DNA from: an uncultured Mycoplasma sp.
GTDB taxonomy: Bacteria; Bacillota_I; Bacilli_A; RF39; UBA660
Reading direction: 5' to 3'
DNA: 32,244 bases
Assembly: GCA_946554525.1 (NCBI GenBank)
Contig: CAMNSE010000002.1
Coordinates: 78,001 to 110,244, forward strand
The translations under genes and the position numbers were made by a program. The notes beneath the pieces were generated by a model that was not told where the DNA came from, did not search any database, and was given only the letters and a program-made list of their open reading frames with translations. This document shows, piece by piece, positions 24,318-32,104 of the stretch (positions are counted from its first letter, which is position 1; every line of letters starts with the position of its first letter).

Positions 24318-25142
24318 CTACTTTATAAAACTAATGTAATTTTGATATCTCGATGCTAAAATTCGCCCTTTTTTTACAGCTTCTTTAACATTACAATTGT
24401 GTTCTTTTATATGCATACAGTCTTTAAATTCACATGGATAGTTAGCAAATTCTAAAAAAGCATCTCGAATCTCATTATTCGAATAATTGCTTAAATCTAA
24501 TGATGAAAATCCAGGAGTATCTACAAAATAAATATGTTTTACTTCATGAATTTCGGTATGCCTTGTAGTATGTTTTCCACGTCCTAAAGCATCACTAATT
24601 TCTCCAACTTTTAACGCTAAATTTTTATCAAGTTTATTTAATAAGCTTGATTTTCCAGCACCAGTTTGACCAGTTAAAACGACAGTTTTGCCTTTTAAAT
24701 ATTTTACTAGTTTCTTCATTTTAGTATTATAAAAAACTTTAATATTTAATTTTTCATAATATTTTTCTATATATTTTACTTCATTTATTTCTTCTTTACT
24801 TGCTAAATCTAACTTTGTAAAACAAATAACTGGCTCAATATTAGATAATAAAATGCTTACAATCTCTTTATCTAATAAATTGAGCGACAAATCAGGTTTT
24901 TTTAAGCTAACTACAATAATAGCAATATCAACATTACTAACACTAGGTCTTTCAAGTTTGTTTTTTCTTTCTTCAATATTTAAAATATAGCAGTTTCCCT
25001 GATCAAACGTTACTACGTCTCCAACTAGAGGAATTATTTTTTCATTACGAAATTTACCTCGAGCTTTGCAATCGTATAAATTATGATTAGCGATAACAGT
25101 ATATGTATCGCTAATATTTTTTATAATGCGCCCTTTTAACAT
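24318..25142 (-). CDS. rsgA: Ribosome small-subunit-dependent GTPase A
   Basis: 274 residues. Order typical of the circularly permuted GTPase: OB-fold (about 1-65), G4 FTKLD (108-112), G1 GQTGAGKSS (158-166), then the switch region and G3 DTPGFSS, and a zinc site with cysteines and His (CEFKDCMHIKEHNC). It acts late in 30S subunit assembly. The ATG overlaps the kinase stop by 7 bases; GGAGG is only 3 bases from the ATG, so start efficiency may rely on coupling. It follows prkC and precedes rpe, a conserved order. Confidence 0.97.
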   Translation of the reverse strand: MLKGRIIKNISDTYTVIANHNLYDCKARGKFRNEKIIPLVGDVVTFDQGNCYILNIEERKNKLERPSVSNVDIAIIVVSLKKPDLSLNLLDKEIVSILLSNIEPVICFTKLDLASKEEINEVKYIEKYYEKLNIKVFYNTKMKKLVKYLKGKTVVLTGQTGAGKSSLLNKLDKNLALKVGEISDALGRGKHTTRHTEIHEVKHIYFVDTPGFSSLDLSNYSNNEIRDAFLEFANYPCEFKDCMHIKEHNCNVKEAVKKGRILASRYQNYISFIK

Positions 25143-26878
25143 AATCCTCCACAGTTTTCATCATCACCATTTGATGGTGCTTGAGCTATTTTTATTGTAA
25201 ATGTTTGGCCTTCAACAATTTGATATCCTTTTGGCTTTGATTGCCCGATTATTTCTCCTTCTTCATGTTCATCAGTTTCTACATAATCAAAATACACATC
25301 CAAGCCATGTTCCTTAGCAAAATCCTCTATTTTAGTTATTGTATATGATCCATCTGTAAAATCAGGATATTTACTTATAATGTCGGGAACATATAAAGTA
25401 ATTTGTTCACCAGCCGATAATTTTTCTCCAGCTTTGATAGATTGATCAATAATCTTGCCCTCTTCATAATTTTTTGCATCGCTTTCATCAACTTTTTTTG
25501 TTTCATATAAAACTTTAATTCCCAATGCTTGTAATCTTCCTTTAATTTCATCAAAACTTTTACCGGAATAATCTTCGATTTCAATTTTAGTATCTCCTAA
25601 AGAAACATATATTTTTACTTCCGCACCTTTTTTGCGTTTTGATCCACTCGCCGGATTAGTCTTAATAACTTTTCCTTCGTCAATTTCTGAAGAAGGAAGT
25701 TCTTCTTGAGTATCAGATACTTCAAATCCTTCAGCTTGTAATTTTTCGACAGCTTCGCTAACTGTTAAACCTGTAACAGGAGGTACAGTTATCTTTTTAG
25801 TATTTGTTAAAATTGGAATAAATACTACTAATGCTGTAATACATACTACTAGTCCTACAAATATAAACGCAAGTATAATTAATAATTTATTTTGTTTTTT
25901 CAAATCATCACCTGTAATTTTCTTTGCAATTACTTCTTCTTCCTTTTTAACTTCTCCCTCGTTTTTCTTAGAATTTTTAACCATTTTCATAATTTTTGTA
26001 TCATCATTATCATCTTCTTGAAATTTATAAGAAATAAGAGGCTCTAAACTTCTAGCATCATCTAAACATGTTTTCAAATCCTCATACATACTTCTAGCAT
26101 CAGGATACCGATTTTTTGGATTTTTTGCTGTTGATTTTTTAATAATATTTATAATACTATTCGGAATGTTTGGACATTTTTCTTTAATATCTGGTAATGG
26201 TTCTTTTAAATGCTTTAAGGCAATTTCTACTGCATTATCCCCTTTAAATGGTAACTCACCAGTAAGTAGTTCATACATAACAATTCCCATAGAATAAATA
26301 TCGCTTTGAAGAGTAGAACCTTGACCACTTGCTTGTTCTGGAGGCAAGTAATGCACACTTCCCATAACTGAATTAGTTTGAGTAAGCTGGGTTGCATTCA
26401 TAGCCATTGCAATACCAAAATCGGTAATTTTTACTAAACCGTTTTCTAATATCATTATATTTTGAGGTTTAATATCTCGATGAATAATATAAGAATCATG
26501 AGCAACACTCATTCCATCTGTTATTTGAAGCATTATATCAACTGCTTCACTAAGTGTTAATTTGCCACGTTTTTTAATTAATTCTTTTAAGTGCTTTCCT
26601 TCTATATATTCCATAACAATGTAGTATTCACCATTATCTTCACCTACATCATAAACTTCTACGATATTTGGATGATTAAGACTACTTGCGGCTAAAGCTT
26701 CTCTTTGAAAACGCCTAACAAATTTCTCATCATTAGATAAATCTCCACGTAAAATCTTTACTGCTACATTTCGGTCTAAAATAGTATCATACGCCAGATA
26801 CACATTAGCCATACCACCTTCGCCAATAGATTTAATGATTTGATATCTATCACTAATCTTTTGCCCTTTCATTATCAC
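25136..26878 (-). CDS. prkC: PASTA-domain Ser/Thr protein kinase (PrkC/StkP type)
   Basis: 580 residues from GTG at 26878 (AGGAGA 9 bases upstream; ATG at 26872 is the alternative). The kinase domain (about 8-275) has GEGGMANVY, Lys41, HRDIKPQN (133-140) and DFG (153-155). An acidic/basic juxtamembrane stretch with Thr residues leads to one membrane helix (332-357) and three extracellular PASTA repeats (about 361-427, 428-500, 501-570). The first begins ITVPPVTGLTVSEAVEKL. PASTA domains bind peptidoglycan fragments, and the kinase signals cell-wall state. The tail ends with an unusual NCGGLC. The phosphatase gene lies directly upstream. Confidence 0.96.
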   Translation of the reverse strand: MIMKGQKISDRYQIIKSIGEGGMANVYLAYDTILDRNVAVKILRGDLSNDEKFVRRFQREALAASSLNHPNIVEVYDVGEDNGEYYIVMEYIEGKHLKELIKKRGKLTLSEAVDIMLQITDGMSVAHDSYIIHRDIKPQNIMILENGLVKITDFGIAMAMNATQLTQTNSVMGSVHYLPPEQASGQGSTLQSDIYSMGIVMYELLTGELPFKGDNAVEIALKHLKEPLPDIKEKCPNIPNSIINIIKKSTAKNPKNRYPDARSMYEDLKTCLDDARSLEPLISYKFQEDDNDDTKIMKMVKNSKKNEGEVKKEEEVIAKKITGDDLKKQNKLLIILAFIFVGLVVCITALVVFIPILTNTKKITVPPVTGLTVSEAVEKLQAEGFEVSDTQEELPSSEIDEGKVIKTNPASGSKRKKGAEVKIYVSLGDTKIEIEDYSGKSFDEIKGRLQALGIKVLYETKKVDESDAKNYEEGKIIDQSIKAGEKLSAGEQITLYVPDIISKYPDFTDGSYTITKIEDFAKEHGLDVYFDYVETDEHEEGEIIGQSKPKGYQIVEGQTFTIKIAQAPSNGDDENCGGLC

Positions 26879-26881
26879 AGC

Positions 26882-27625
26882 CTAGTCTCTCCTTTCATCC
26901 ATTTCTAGATAAGCAACAGAAATATTATCTGTTCCTCCTCTTGCATTACATTTTCTAATTAATTTACTAATTTTCTCTTCAATATCTAATTCTTTTTCAT
27001 TTAAAACTTTTTCAATTTGTTCAAAACTTAACATATTAGTTAGTCCATCACTGCAAAGTAATACTCCATCAATGGTCATATCGACATCAAAAATATCTAA
27101 TTCACAAGTAGTTGCTGCGCCTAGCGCTTTCATTAATACATTTTTCTTTGGATGAAATTTAGCTTCTTCTTCTGTTAAATTTCCAGCCTGAACAAGAAGA
27201 TTTACTAAAGTATGATCTTTCGTTACTTTATGAAGCACGCCTTTTTTAAAAACAAACCCTGAAGAGTCACCAATATTGCCAAAAATCAAATATTCATGAG
27301 TTAAAAGTGCAACTACAATAGTAGTCCCCATTCCAGTAGAATCAGGATTTGCCTCTGCATATTCTAATATATTTTTATTTATTTCACTAATGCTATCATT
27401 TAACCAATTGACTGCATCTAATTTTGAACCAATATTAGATATTTTATTAAATCTAGAGCCAAGAGATGCAATAGCCATCGAAGATGCTACTTCTCCTTTT
27501 CTGTGTCCTCCCATACCATCACAAACGATCATTAAGTATTCGTTACTAGCATTTTTTAATATTGTGACTGAATCTTCATTATGGGTTCTAACACGTCCCG
27601 TATCTGTTAAATAAAATGATTTCAT
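26882..27625 (-). CDS. prpC: PP2C-type protein phosphatase (partner of PrkC)
   Basis: 247 residues, the full bacterial PP2C domain. Metal-binding motifs follow in order: TDTGRVRTHNEDS, VCDGMGGHRKGEVAS, GNIGDSSGFVF, LLCSDGLTNML and GGTDNISV. It removes phosphate from targets of the kinase encoded just behind it. The ATG overlaps the rlmN stop by 4 bases (ATGA), and the kinase starts 3 bases after its stop, so the pair is made together. Confidence 0.96.
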   Translation of the reverse strand: MKSFYLTDTGRVRTHNEDSVTILKNASNEYLMIVCDGMGGHRKGEVASSMAIASLGSRFNKISNIGSKLDAVNWLNDSISEINKNILEYAEANPDSTGMGTTIVVALLTHEYLIFGNIGDSSGFVFKKGVLHKVTKDHTLVNLLVQAGNLTEEEAKFHPKKNVLMKALGAATTCELDIFDVDMTIDGVLLCSDGLTNMLSFEQIEKVLNEKELDIEEKISKLIRKCNARGGTDNISVAYLEMDERRD

Positions 27626-28641
27626 TTATTCACTTTCCCTCTTAATTGACCGCATGCTGCATCTATTCTACCACCGAATTCTTTTCTGATTGTACAATTA
27701 ATTCCGTTTTTTTTAAGTGAATCATAGAATGCCATAATTCTATTTTTACTGCTTCTTTTAAATTCAATATCATTAGTTTCATTATAAGGAATTAAATTTA
27801 CATAGATGTTCATGCCTTTAAAAATTTCAGCTAGAGTATTCGCACACTCTATACTATCATTTACATTATTAAGCATAACATATTCAATCGTTACTCGTCT
27901 ACCAGTAACCTGTAAATAATCTTTAATTGCTTTAACTAGTACGTCAATATTATACACTTTGTTTACAGGCATTAACGTATTTCGTATTTCATCAGTTGGA
28001 GCATGAAAAGAGACAGCAAGATTAATTTGAATAGGTAACTTTGATAATTCATAAATTTTAGGAACCAAACCACAAGTAGAAATAGTAATATGTCTAGCCC
28101 CAATCTTTATTCCTTTATCATCATTAATAATTTTAACAAACTCTACTATTTCATCATAGTTATCTAGTGGTTCTCCAATACCCATTACGACTACACTATT
28201 AAGTTTTAAACCTAAATCACTCTCAATAACAAGGATTTGTTCTACAATTTCATAAGATGCTAAATTACGCACTTTTTTTTGACGTCCTGATGCACAAAAT
28301 TTACAAGCCATATTACATCCTACTTCACTAGAAACACAAATAGAAGTTCCATAATCATGCATCATAACTACAGCCTCAATATATTCACCATCAAGTAGTT
28401 TAAATAAATACTTATGTGTTAAATCTGATGATTGCTTTCGTTCTATTGTAATAAATTCAAAAGAAAAAGTACTTTTTATTTTTTCTCTCGTTTCTTTTTT
28501 AAAATTACTCCAATTATCAACATCATATTCTCTTTTTTCATATAACCATTCGTAAGCTTGAGTTGCTTTAAATTTTTTTTCGCCAATAGACAAAAAATAC
28601 TCTTCTAAATCATGTCTCGTTAATCCAAATATATTTCTCAT
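27622..28641 (-). CDS. rlmN: Dual-specificity 23S rRNA/tRNA A2 methyltransferase RlmN
   Basis: 339 residues, radical SAM. The iron-sulfur cysteines are Cys109, Cys113 and Cys116 (CNMACKFC), and the methyl-carrying catalytic Cys is Cys330 (DAACGQLRG). GIGEPLDN and the SFHAPTDEIRNTLMPVN segment fit the family. It methylates A2503 of 23S rRNA and A37 of some tRNAs. AGGAGTGA precedes the ATG, and both ends overlap neighbours by 4 bases. The usual upstream gene rsmB (sun) is replaced by an unknown membrane protein. Confidence 0.97.
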   Translation of the reverse strand: MRNIFGLTRHDLEEYFLSIGEKKFKATQAYEWLYEKREYDVDNWSNFKKETREKIKSTFSFEFITIERKQSSDLTHKYLFKLLDGEYIEAVVMMHDYGTSICVSSEVGCNMACKFCASGRQKKVRNLASYEIVEQILVIESDLGLKLNSVVVMGIGEPLDNYDEIVEFVKIINDDKGIKIGARHITISTCGLVPKIYELSKLPIQINLAVSFHAPTDEIRNTLMPVNKVYNIDVLVKAIKDYLQVTGRRVTIEYVMLNNVNDSIECANTLAEIFKGMNIYVNLIPYNETNDIEFKRSSKNRIMAFYDSLKKNGINCTIRKEFGGRIDAACGQLRGKVNK

Positions 28642-29303
28642 GATTCACTCCTAAAATAAGAATATTTAAAAGTATAAGAAACATCATTACCCTCTATTTT
28701 AATCTCTTCTATTAAATTATCATCACTTACAATACCTTTTTTTAAATTTATAGTATAAATAATATTATTATCATTAGATTCCATAATAGCACAAGCTTCC
28801 CCACAATTATCATTTCGAATAAAATTTAGGCTTTTTAGGTTTTTAATTAAATTATCTTGGATCAAATATTCTTCATTTAAAGACTCATATAAATTTAAAA
28901 TAGGAATATTCTCATTAGAAGTTTTTTGATAAATTCCAGTATCATCAATATAATATTTAATAATTCCATCACTAGTTTCTTTATATCCCTCATTTATTTT
29001 TGAAGTTTTAGTCCCTTGAAAAGATATTACTTCTTCAGCTTTTTTTATCTCAATATCATACTGATATTCATCATGTGATAAAGTATCTAATAACTTATTT
29101 ATATATACATTATCTATTACTTCTTTTTTTTCACTTACTGGATTATTATTAGAAGTTTTAGAAGAGAAAAATGAGGCAATAATAAGAAATGCAAAAAGAA
29201 CAAAAAAGAAAATTCCCCATCTGATAAGTTTTAATATCGCTTTTCCTTTTTCTGTTTTTTTAAGTTCATTAATTTTCTTTTTTAAACTACTTTCTTTCTT
29301 CAT
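28638..29303 (-). CDS. Single-pass membrane protein of unknown function
   Basis: 221 residues: a strongly basic cytoplasmic start (1-27), one membrane helix (about 29-47, FFFVLFAFLIIASFF), then about 170 residues outside, rich in beta strand and Asn/Lys/Glu. Two cysteines in the outside part (NDNCGEACAIME) may form a disulfide or bind a ligand. No family recognised. The ATG shares one base with the fmt stop (TAATG), and the gene overlaps rlmN by 4 bases, so it is part of the operon. It takes the place where rsmB stands in many Firmicutes. Confidence 0.75.
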   Translation of the reverse strand: MKKESSLKKKINELKKTEKGKAILKLIRWGIFFFVLFAFLIIASFFSSKTSNNNPVSEKKEVIDNVYINKLLDTLSHDEYQYDIEIKKAEEVISFQGTKTSKINEGYKETSDGIIKYYIDDTGIYQKTSNENIPILNLYESLNEEYLIQDNLIKNLKSLNFIRNDNCGEACAIMESNDNNIIYTINLKKGIVSDDNLIEEIKIEGNDVSYTFKYSYFRSES

Positions 29304-30229
29304 TAACTTACACGCTTTCCAATCAATTCATCTTTTTTTACACCATTTAAATAATCTTTCACACTCATCTCTTTTTTTCCAAATGGCTTTATCTTTGTTA
29401 TGTAATATATTTTATCTACACAACTTATACCTATAGCATCTTTTTTTATGTTTTTAATTTCACCGGCATTAGAATTACTATCTTCTCCTATATATCCTTC
29501 TAACACTTTTATTTCTTCGTTATCTAAATAAAAATTAGCTAACGGATGCGAATATAACGCTCTAACTAAATTATGAATATTAATAGCTTTTTTATTAAAA
29601 TCTATATGTTCCATTTCTCTTTTAATTATAGGAGCATATGTAGCTTTATTATTATCCTGAGCCTCTCTTTTATTTGTTTTATTAAGTATACTAGGTAAAG
29701 TATCTCTTAAAAGATTACTTCCAAGAATACTTAACTTATCATGTAAAGTCTCTGTTGTATCATCATCTTCAATTTTAATACTTAAAGATGAAATCATATC
29801 TCCAGTGTCCATTCCTTCATCCATGTACATAATAGTTATACCAGTTTCTTTATCTCCATTCATAATTGCATGATGTATAGGAGCCCCTCCTCGGTATTTT
29901 GGTAAAAGTGATGCATGAACATTTATACATCCTAAAGATGGAATATTTAAAACTCCAAGTGGTACAATTTGACCATATGCACAAGTAACAATTAAATCAG
30001 GATTATATGTCTTTAATATTTCATAATCATTTTTAATTCTATCAGGTTGAAAAACTGGTATATTATGTTTTAAGGCTTCTTCTTTTACTGGCGGATAGGT
30101 TAATACTTTTTTTCTACCAACTAATTTATCAGGTTGAGTAACAACTAATACTACTTCTGTTGCTTCTATTAATGTTTTAAGTATTGGAACAGCAAAATCT
30201 GGAGTCCCCATAAATATTGTCTTAATCAT
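29303..30229 (-). CDS. fmt: Methionyl-tRNA formyltransferase
   Basis: 308 residues from the ATG at 30229 (GGTGAT upstream; TTG at 30241 is in frame). It formylates initiator Met-tRNA. The Rossmann part starts IKTIFMGTPDFAVPIL, and the catalytic residues Asn103, His105 (INVHASLLPKYRGGAP) and Asp141 (EGMDTGDM) are all present. A C-terminal OB-like domain follows. First gene of the fmt to rpe unit; def and priA, often upstream, are absent. Confidence 0.97.
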   Translation of the reverse strand: MIKTIFMGTPDFAVPILKTLIEATEVVLVVTQPDKLVGRKKVLTYPPVKEEALKHNIPVFQPDRIKNDYEILKTYNPDLIVTCAYGQIVPLGVLNIPSLGCINVHASLLPKYRGGAPIHHAIMNGDKETGITIMYMDEGMDTGDMISSLSIKIEDDDTTETLHDKLSILGSNLLRDTLPSILNKTNKREAQDNNKATYAPIIKREMEHIDFNKKAINIHNLVRALYSHPLANFYLDNEEIKVLEGYIGEDSNSNAGEIKNIKKDAIGISCVDKIYYITKIKPFGKKEMSVKDYLNGVKKDELIGKRVS

Positions 30230-30259
30230 CGTAATCACCAATTATATTTTACCATATTA

Positions 30260-30281
30260 AAAGAAGTATTTCTACTTCTTT
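30260..30281 (-). terminator. Terminator of the sigma-like gene
   Basis: A 9-bp stem (30260-30268 with 30273-30281) with a 4-base loop and a short U4 tail, so perhaps incomplete termination and some read-through into fmt. The stop codon (30272-30274) lies in the hairpin. Confidence 0.55.
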
Positions 30282-30928
30282 AAGCTAACTTTATCTTCTA
30301 AGTTTAAGTAATCTTTTAATTTAATCATTATATCTCTTTTAATCTTTTCGATTTCATGTCCAGTTAAGCCAAATTTTTTCTTTAACTCATCTAGCGTTTT
30401 ATAAGAATAGCCATAAACTCCAAAATAACTGCAAAAAATATATCTTGTTTGTTCATCTAAAGAACTTAAATAATTAAACATTTCATTTATAGCTTCAATC
30501 CTTAACATTTTTTCTTCTAAAGATTCATCAAACTCTTCTGGTGCATTGTCTTCTCTTTTAATAAATAATTCCATTTCAACTGGTGAAAGAGCTTGAGCTA
30601 TTTTCTGGGGTGAAGGATTTCGACTTATATTTTCTTTAAATATACCTAATTTTTCATCAATACCATTTGTGTGATCAATCATAAAGTCCCCACTTTGATA
30701 TTTTCGAATAGCTAAATATACTCTTCGTTCTATATAATAATCAAGTTTACTTTTTCTTAAACTATATCGATGCAAATATTCCATAACTGCGATCATTCCA
30801 ACTTGAATTAAGTCACTTTTTTCCTCTTCTTTAACACTAAGAGCATTAGCTATCTCACAAACTAAAGGATAATATCCTAAAGCTATACTATTTAATTCTT
30901 GAAAATCTTTTTCATCTACATTAGTCAT
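30272..30928 (-). CDS. Divergent sigma-70-family factor
   Basis: 218 residues from the ATG at 30928 (a TTG at 30949 is in frame). Region 2 is visible at about 15-55 (ALGYYPLVCEIANAL, DLIQVGMIAVMEYLHRYS), and region 4 near the end (SLDEQTRYIFCSYFGVYGYSYKTLDELKKKFGL then HEIEKIKRDIMIKL; key part YKTLDELKKKFGLTGHEIEK). A middle section of about 70 residues is acidic and unlike region 3. It is not the housekeeping sigma and not a plain ECF. The target promoters are unknown. It has its own consensus promoter and stands between DUF421 and fmt. A role in stress or development is only a guess. Confidence 0.78.
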   Translation of the reverse strand: MTNVDEKDFQELNSIALGYYPLVCEIANALSVKEEEKSDLIQVGMIAVMEYLHRYSLRKSKLDYYIERRVYLAIRKYQSGDFMIDHTNGIDEKLGIFKENISRNPSPQKIAQALSPVEMELFIKREDNAPEEFDESLEEKMLRIEAINEMFNYLSSLDEQTRYIFCSYFGVYGYSYKTLDELKKKFGLTGHEIEKIKRDIMIKLKDYLNLEDKVSLKK

Positions 30929-30953
30929 TTTCTCACAACCCACATTCAAAGTT

Positions 30954-30983
30954 ATTATATTATAAAGATATGTTCATTGTCAA
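30954..30983 (-). promoter_or_regulatory. Consensus promoter of the sigma-like gene
   Basis: On the minus strand, a perfect TTGACA (30978-30983), spacer 18, and a perfect TATAAT (30954-30959). The best promoter in the window. Its -35 box directly follows the stop codon of the DUF421 gene. Confidence 0.85.
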
Positions 30984-30984
30984 A

Positions 30985-31635
30985 TTAATGAATAGTTTCA
31001 CTCTTTTTCACTAAGTATATTTTATTTTTTTTGTAAAAAGCATAAAATACATCTTTTAATTTCAAATTCTTTGCCTCAAGTTCTCTTTCTAACCAAGCTT
31101 TAGTTTTATGGATATATTTTAAAGCCTTAGTTTGAATGCTTCCATCTACAATTAAAGGCATAGGATATGCACTTTTAAATTTAAATAAATTATATTTAAA
31201 AATTGATAATTTACCATTAGGCTCTAAGAATGCATATTCCACTTCTTCTATATTTCTAACTTCTTTTTGTCTTAAACTAATTAACAAATCATCCATACTA
31301 TATCTTTGCCGTACCATCTCATGGTAATTAATTTTACCATTTACAATAATTAAAGATGGTTTACCTCCAAAAATAGTTCTAAATGTTCTTGACTTAATTG
31401 ACACAAAAGCTAGTACAACCTCAAGTATTACTAAAAGAATAATTGGCACTATTGTTAAAAATATTGAATCTTCTATATTTTCAATACTAATCGCTACTAA
31501 CTCAGCAATTAGTATTGATACAATTAAATCTATTACCCCTAATTGTCCAATTTCTCTTTTGCCCATAATACGATAAGCAAGCGTAATAAAAAAATAAAAA
31601 AATAATGTACGATAAATAACACTAAACATTTCCAT
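30985..31635 (-). CDS. DUF421 / YetF-like membrane protein
   Basis: 216 residues. Three N-terminal membrane helices (within 1-80) with the family segment YRIMGKREIGQLGVIDLIVS (key MGKREIGQLG) lead to a cytoplasmic domain with FGGKPSLIIVNGKI, RYSMDDLLISLRQKEV and EPNGKLSIF. The family occurs in many Firmicutes; some members are tied to spore germination, but the molecular role is not settled. The ribosome site AGTAGGTGAT precedes the ATG and is mirrored in the divergent gene. Confidence 0.92.
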   Translation of the reverse strand: MEMFSVIYRTLFFYFFITLAYRIMGKREIGQLGVIDLIVSILIAELVAISIENIEDSIFLTIVPIILLVILEVVLAFVSIKSRTFRTIFGGKPSLIIVNGKINYHEMVRQRYSMDDLLISLRQKEVRNIEEVEYAFLEPNGKLSIFKYNLFKFKSAYPMPLIVDGSIQTKALKYIHKTKAWLERELEAKNLKLKDVFYAFYKKNKIYLVKKSETIH

Positions 31636-31711
31636 TATATAATCACCTACTTTTATTATGAATCATTCATATTTTTTTTAATCAATAAATATACTTTAGT
31701 AGGTGATTTTT
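31636..31711. promoter_or_regulatory. Divergent intergenic region with mirrored ribosome sites
   Basis: 76 bases between DUF421 (minus) and a four-helix membrane protein (plus). AATCACCTACT (31641-31651) and AGTAGGTGATT (31698-31708) are a perfect 11-bp inverted repeat that contains the ribosome site of each gene. For the plus gene, TTCATA (31666-31671), spacer 18, and TATACT (31690-31695) form a candidate promoter. A -10 for the minus gene is less clear. Confidence 0.55.
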
Positions 31712-32083
31712 ATGAACAATATATTAAATTATTTAAAATATTTTGGTCTTTTCTTTATTTTTATCTTTGTAATTGCAATTATTACTTCTATAATTAATTT
31801 ATTTGGAATTAGTAGCACACTTACAAATAAATTAGGTGTAATATTAACTGGCATAAGCTTTTTTATTATCGCAAGTATAGCTTCTAAAAATAATCAAGAC
31901 AAAGGTTATATCTTAGGCATGAAATTAGGCATTATCTTTATTATATTCTTAGTAATTATCAATTTAATATTCTTTAGAAGCAAGATATCAATTGATAGAT
32001 TCATCTATTATATTATTCTTCTTGCCAGTAGTATTCTAGGTGGTAGTTTTGGCAAAAACTTTAAACAAAAAAAATCAAAGTAG
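31712..32083 (+). CDS. Small four-helix membrane protein (TIGR04086/YrzE-like)
   Basis: 123 residues from the ATG at 31712 (AGGTGA upstream; a GTG at 31703 is in frame). Four membrane helices in two pairs (about 7-30, 38-58, 68-88, 97-115), with a glycine-rich last helix (SSILGGSFG) and a Lys-rich tail. Size, topology and the ILGMKLGI / LGGSFGK pattern match the TIGR04086 family of uncharacterised Firmicute membrane proteins. Function unknown. One of only two plus-strand genes in the window. Confidence 0.75.
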   Translation: MNNILNYLKYFGLFFIFIFVIAIITSIINLFGISSTLTNKLGVILTGISFFIIASIASKNNQDKGYILGMKLGIIFIIFLVIINLIFFRSKISIDRFIYYIILLASSILGGSFGKNFKQKKSK

Positions 32084-32102
32084 CTATATTACTTTGATTT
32101 TT
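32070..32102. terminator. Bidirectional terminator between convergent genes
   Basis: A stem of 14 bp with one G-T pair (32070-32083 with 32089-32102) and a 5-base loop, with U runs on both strands. The stop of the plus gene (32081-32083) lies in the stem, and the minus-strand gene at the right edge ends 2 bases beyond it, so both share it. Confidence 0.82.
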
Positions 32103-32104
32103 AT

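Noticed and set aside
13611-28641. Mycoplasma-type code (UGA as Trp)
   Set aside because: UGA ends ezrA and rlmN where family lengths end and neighbours overlap, while tryptophans are coded by UGG.
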